Assembly: GCA_001556025.1 (NCBI GenBank) | Contig: LSIB01000007.1 | Coordinates: forward strand, 79,177-143,176 | Reading direction: 5' to 3' | Length of the DNA: 64,000 nt | Source: Rhizobiales bacterium CCH3-A5 | Lineage (GTDB): Bacteria; Pseudomonadota; Alphaproteobacteria; Rhizobiales; Beijerinckiaceae | Shown here: positions 60,686 through 64,000 of the stretch, in pieces | Numbering within the stretch: position 1 is the first letter of the stretch | How the letters are laid out: each line of letters begins with the position of its first letter | Notes under the pieces: model-generated | Database searches by the model: none | What the model saw: only the letters and a program-made list of their open reading frames with translations | What the model was told of the DNA's origin: nothing | Made by a program: the position numbers and the translations under genes

Positions 60686-62276
60686 TGATCTTGCCGGTCG
60701 TGGTCAGCGGCAGCTCGTCGCGAAAGGCGATCTCGCGCGGATACTCATGCGCCGAGAGCCGCTGCCGCACGAAAGCCTGAAGCTCGGCGGCCAACGCATC
60801 CGACGGCCTGCGCCCGGGCTTCAGCACGACGAAGGCCTTGACGATCTCGGTCCGCAGCGCGTCCGGCTTTCCGACGACGGCCGCGAGCGACACCGCCTCG
60901 TGCTTCAGCAGGCAATCCTCGATCTCGCCGGGCCCGATCCGGTAGCCCGACGAGGTGATGACGTCGTCGTCACGGCCGATGAAGCGGACATAACCGTCGC
61001 TGTCCTGCACGCCCTGATCGCCGGTGGTCATCCAGTCGCCGACGAATTTCTCCGCCGTTGCCTTCGGATTGTTCCAGTAGCCCAGGAACATCACCGGGTC
61101 GGGCCGGCGCACCGCGATCTGGCCCTCCTCGCCGGCGGCGCAGACCGTGCCGTCGGCCCTGACGATCGCGACCTCGTGGTCCGGCACCGCCTTGCCGATG
61201 GCGCCCGGCCGGCTGACGCCGATGGCGGCGCAGGAGGCCAGCACCAGATTGCATTCGGTCTGGCCATAGGCTTCATTGATGGTGAGCCCGAGCGCCTCGC
61301 GGCCCCAATGCAGCGTCTCCGCGCCCAGCGCCTCGCCCGCGGCGGCGACGGTGCGCAGGTCGAATGCGAAGCGCTCGCGCGGCTTGTCCACGCTGCGCAG
61401 CATCCTGAGTGCGGTCGGCGGCACGAAGGCGTTGCGGATGCCCTGCTCCGCCATCAGCCGGAACGCCTCTTCCGGCTCGAACCGCGTTACCGGCCGCGCC
61501 ACCACCGGCACGCCGAAATGCAGGGCCGGCAGCAGCATGTTGAGCAGGCCTCCCGCCCAGGCCCAGTCGGCCGGCGTCCAGGCGATGTCGCCGGGTCGGG
61601 GCAGGAACTCATGCGGCATCTGGACACCCGGCAGATGGCCGGGCAGCACGCGATGGCCATGCAGCGCGCCTTTTGGATTTCCGGTCGTGCCGGAGGTGTA
61701 GATCATCAGCGCCGGATCGTCCGGGCAGGTGTCGACGGCGGTAAAGTCCGGGCTTGCCTCCGAGAGCAAGCTGTCCCAGCCGAGCGCAGGGCCCTGCGCG
61801 CCATCGGTCGAGATGGTCAGCGCCAGCTCCGGCAGCGGCTCCGCGATCTGGCCTACCTTGGCGAGGCCGGCCGCATCGGTCACCAGCACCTTCGCGCCGG
61901 CATCGCCAAGGCGGTAGGCCAGCGCATCGACGCCGAACAAAGCCGCCAGCGGCACCGCGATGGCGCCGAGCTTGTAGGCGGCGAGATGCGCGGTCAGCAC
62001 CGCCCTGCCCTGCGGCAGCAGGATCGCAACCCGGTCGCCGCGCGCGACGCCGCGAGACCGCAGCGCATTCGCCAGCCGGTTGGAGGCTTCGCGCAGATGA
62101 CCGAACGAGACCGGAATGGCGCGCCAGTCCTGCGACACCTCGATGATCGCGGTTCGGTCAGCATCGAGCGCGGCCCAGCGGTCGCAGATATCGACGGCGA
62201 TGTTGTAGCGCGCAGGGATCGCCCAGCGGAATTGCGCGCGCAGGCGGTCGTAGTCGCGAAGATCGGGCAGGAGCAT
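60642..62276 (-). CDS. AMP-forming acyl-CoA synthetase
   Basis: 544 residues, paralogous to the product of 7941-9560. Motifs: MIYTSGTTGNPKGALHGHRV, YGQTECNLVLASC, TTGDQGVQDSDGYVRFIGRDDDVI, SSGYRIGPGEIEDCLLKHEAV and the lysine in TTTGKIIRRLLRA. The N-terminus RAQFRWAIPARYNIAVDICD corresponds to the paralogue's HFAWQIPDRFNIGVACCD. Its 3' end overlaps the convergent CelD-like gene by 44 bp. It is downstream of the TauBC-like ABC transporter genes, so it may activate an imported organic acid. Confidence 0.92.
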   Translation of the reverse strand: MLLPDLRDYDRLRAQFRWAIPARYNIAVDICDRWAALDADRTAIIEVSQDWRAIPVSFGHLREASNRLANALRSRGVARGDRVAILLPQGRAVLTAHLAAYKLGAIAVPLAALFGVDALAYRLGDAGAKVLVTDAAGLAKVGQIAEPLPELALTISTDGAQGPALGWDSLLSEASPDFTAVDTCPDDPALMIYTSGTTGNPKGALHGHRVLPGHLPGVQMPHEFLPRPGDIAWTPADWAWAGGLLNMLLPALHFGVPVVARPVTRFEPEEAFRLMAEQGIRNAFVPPTALRMLRSVDKPRERFAFDLRTVAAAGEALGAETLHWGREALGLTINEAYGQTECNLVLASCAAIGVSRPGAIGKAVPDHEVAIVRADGTVCAAGEEGQIAVRRPDPVMFLGYWNNPKATAEKFVGDWMTTGDQGVQDSDGYVRFIGRDDDVITSSGYRIGPGEIEDCLLKHEAVSLAAVVGKPDALRTEIVKAFVVLKPGRRPSDALAAELQAFVRQRLSAHEYPREIAFRDELPLTTTGKIIRRLLRAEASRGEA

Positions 62277-62362
62277 GAGCGAGTGGCGAGAAAGGAGACG
62301 GGGGGAGACTTCGCTATGGTCTACTCCCTTCTACTCACCATTCGCTATCCGCCATTCGCCTC

Positions 62363-63133
62363 TTACGCATTCCCCATCTGCGAGCGCTTGGCCCAGCCGG
62401 TCATCCGGTTCTCGACGATATCGACGATCGCCACGAGAAACACGCCGAGGATCGCCAGCACGATCAGGGCGGCAAAGATCAGCGGCACGTTGAAATCGGC
62501 CGAGGCGCGGGTGATCAGGTTGCCGAGGCCGAGATTGGAGGCGTTCTGCTCGCCGATCACCGAGCCGACATAAGCCAGCGTGATCGAGACCTTCAGCGCG
62601 CCGAACAGATAGGGCAGCGAGCGAGGGATGCCGACCTTGGTCATGATGTCGAGCCGGCTCGCGCCCAGCGCCTTCATCACGTCCTCGGTCTCCGGCTCGA
62701 TGGTGGCAAGGCCGGTCGCGACATTGACCACGATCGGCAAGAACGAGATCACGAAGGCGGTCAGCACCGGCGGCAGCCAGCCGACGCCGAACCAGATCAC
62801 CAGGATCGGCACCACCGCGACCTTCGGGATCGAGTTGAAACCGACGAGCAGCGGGTTCAGCCCGGCATAGATCAGCTTCGACGAGCCGACCAGCAGCCCG
62901 AGCGCCAGCCCGAACACGATCGACAGCCCGAAGCCGAAGGAGGTCATCCAGAGCGTGTGGAAGGCGTTTGTGTAGAGCGGCTTCTGGTACTGCACCAGCG
63001 CGGCCCAGATCGCGGTCGGCGGCGGCAGGATAAAGGACGAGATCTTGAAGATGCGGCACGCCGCTTCCCAGAGCAGGAAGAAGGCGAGCGTGAAGAGATA
63101 GGGGGCGAGCCTGAGCCAGGTGGAGCGCGTCAT
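62363..63133 (-). CDS. ABC transporter permease (TauC/SsuC type)
   Basis: 256-residue permease with six predicted helices. The loop TEDVMKALGASRLDIMTKVGIPRSLPYLFGALKV is the EAA motif. Family relatives import taurine, aliphatic sulfonates, nitrate or thiamine precursors. Its start overlaps the ATPase stop by 4 bp, so the order ATPase-permease is translationally coupled. Confidence 0.93.
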   Translation of the reverse strand: MTRSTWLRLAPYLFTLAFFLLWEAACRIFKISSFILPPPTAIWAALVQYQKPLYTNAFHTLWMTSFGFGLSIVFGLALGLLVGSSKLIYAGLNPLLVGFNSIPKVAVVPILVIWFGVGWLPPVLTAFVISFLPIVVNVATGLATIEPETEDVMKALGASRLDIMTKVGIPRSLPYLFGALKVSITLAYVGSVIGEQNASNLGLGNLITRASADFNVPLIFAALIVLAILGVFLVAIVDIVENRMTGWAKRSQMGNA

Positions 63134-63918
63134 GCCGCCTGCCTCGCCGCGCTGATATGGCCGCGCAGTTCATGCACGATGGCGGCGAACTCCGGCGTGT
63201 AGGTGATCTCCAGATCGCGCGGCCGTGCGAAGGAAACCTCGCGCTCGGCGATGATGCGGCCCGGCCGCGCCGACATGCAGAACACCCGATCGGCCAGAAA
63301 GACCGCCTCGCGCAGGTCATGCGTGACGAGGATCACCGTGACGCCGCGCTGCGCATGCAGATCGCGGATCACGCACCAGAGTTCTTCCCGCGTAAAGGCG
63401 TCGAGCGCGCCGAACGGCTCGTCGAGCATCAGAAGCTTGGGCTCGTGGATCAGCGAGCGGCAGAGCGAGGCGCGCTGCTGCATGCCGCCCGAAAGCTGCC
63501 ACGGGAACTTCGAGCCCATGCCCTTGAGGCCCACCGTCTCCAGCAGACCCTCGGCGCGGGCGACATACTCCGCCTTGTGGCTGCGCAGGCGCGAGCGGTG
63601 CGGCTGGACGATCTCCAGCGGCAGCAAAAGGTTCTCCAGCGTCGTGCGCCAGGGCAGCATCACCGGGTTCTGGAAGGCCATGCCGGTGATCTTGATCGGC
63701 TCGGCCACCTCCTTGCCGGCGACGACGACCGTGCCGGATTTCGGCCGCTGCAAGCCGGTGGCGAGCTTCATCATCGTCGATTTGCCGCAGCCCGACGGGC
63801 CGACGATCGCGGCGAACTCGCCCTCGCGCACCTTCAGCGACAGGCCCTCGACAGCCGGCGGACCATCGCCGCCGCCATAGACATGGGTGACATCATGAAG
63901 TTCGACGAAGGTGGTCAA
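63130..63918 (-). CDS. ABC transporter ATP-binding protein (TauB/SsuB type)
   Basis: 262 residues. Walker A AIVGPSGCGKSTMM, Q-loop MAFQNPVMLPWRTTL, signature LSGGMQQRASLCRSL, Walker B LLMLDEPFGALDAFTREEL and switch His in VILVTHDLREAVFLAD. These are the TauB/SsuB/NrtD subgroup signatures. It precedes the permease gene in one operon; the periplasmic binding protein is not in view and probably lies to the right of the window. Confidence 0.94.
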   Translation of the reverse strand: MTTFVELHDVTHVYGGGDGPPAVEGLSLKVREGEFAAIVGPSGCGKSTMMKLATGLQRPKSGTVVVAGKEVAEPIKITGMAFQNPVMLPWRTTLENLLLPLEIVQPHRSRLRSHKAEYVARAEGLLETVGLKGMGSKFPWQLSGGMQQRASLCRSLIHEPKLLMLDEPFGALDAFTREELWCVIRDLHAQRGVTVILVTHDLREAVFLADRVFCMSARPGRIIAEREVSFARPRDLEITYTPEFAAIVHELRGHISAARQAA

Positions 63919-63948
63919 GCGGGCTCCGGGCGACGCAAGAGAGGCTCT

Positions 63949-63971
63949 CCCCTCCCCCTTGTGGGGAGGGG
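63949..63971. repeat. Perfect 9-bp stem-loop, CCCCTCCCC / GGGGAGGGG
   Basis: CCCCTCCCC-CTTGT-GGGGAGGGG lies 30 bp upstream of the ATPase gene, followed by GGGGTGGGG. This G/C-rich hairpin repeat is common between genes in Rhizobiales. A TGA on the minus strand at 63993-63995 may be the end of an upstream gene, but too little is visible. Confidence 0.7.
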
Positions 63972-64000
63972 ATAGGGGTGGGGGGCGGAAAGTCAGTGCG

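Noticed and set aside
1..64000. CRISPR array, prophage or insertion sequence
   Set aside because: No regularly spaced repeats, phage structural genes, transposase or terminal repeats with target duplications were seen.

Overview
This 64 kb window is high-GC chromosomal DNA of an alphaproteobacterium, most likely a member of the Hyphomicrobiales (Rhizobiales); a Bosea-like organism is my best guess, not a demonstrated assignment. The evidence is the three-gene proton-translocating transhydrogenase (pntAA-pntAB-pntB) next to an aa3-oxidase subunit IV gene, an imuA-imuB-dnaE2 mutasome with an alphaproteobacterial GTTC-N7-GTTC SOS box, an ethylmalonyl-CoA mutase (ethylmalonyl-CoA pathway), a DUF1178 gene, many solute transporters, and dispersed palindromic repeats of the kind common in this order. 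I see no phage, plasmid, rRNA or CRISPR. One tRNA (Glu, CUC) is present.

Layout. 1-4.9 kb: transhydrogenase operon (pntB lacks only its last few codons at the window edge), oxidase subunit IV and an ABC1/UbiB-type kinase. 5.0-9.6 kb: a BKACE (DUF849) enzyme, the C-terminal relic of a Doc toxin, an MFS transporter, and divergently a MaoC hydratase translationally coupled to an acyl-CoA synthetase. 9.7-18.1 kb: IclR regulator, acyl-CoA ligase and tandem-PCC protein (coupled), divergent from a TRAP transporter (fused DctQM plus DctP), an SDR and a maleate-isomerase/Asp-Glu-racemase-like enzyme. 18.2-22.0 kb: a spermidine/putrescine-type (Pot-like) ABC importer. 22.2-23.2 kb: a variant transthyretin-like protein and a small membrane protein.

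23.3-36.5 kb is the most interesting block: a catabolic regulon with a polar amino-acid ABC importer served by two equal-length paralogous binding proteins, a three-subunit FAD/2Fe-2S amine or imino-acid dehydrogenase (resembling D-hydroxyproline dehydrogenase LhpBEF or opine oxidases), a DapA-type lyase, a DUF6282 hydrolase, a phosphotriesterase-like hydrolase, an EamA exporter, a hydantoinase-type cyclic amidohydrolase and a FadR-type GntR regulator. A similar 23-bp palindrome (ATTGTATAC-N5 type) sits at each of its three promoter regions, which argues that it is one regulon for an unknown nitrogenous, probably cyclic, substrate.

36.7-42.4 kb: SOS-controlled imuA-imuB-dnaE2. 42.8-51.5 kb: tRNA-Glu, Old Yellow Enzyme, comF, grxC, DUF1178, RraA-like protein, aminotransferase, ethylmalonyl-CoA mutase, an AT-rich islet with a small membrane protein, a J-domain protein and bolA. 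51.5-55.6 kb: a vapBC module with a palindromic operator, an MFS transporter, an SCP2-type thiolase and an EamA transporter. 55.8-64 kb: D,D-carboxypeptidase, EamA transporter, COG0523 GTPase with a His-rich loop, CelD-like acetyltransferase, a second acyl-CoA synthetase paralogous to the one at 7.9 kb, and a TauBC/SsuBC-type ABC transporter whose binding protein probably lies just beyond the right edge.
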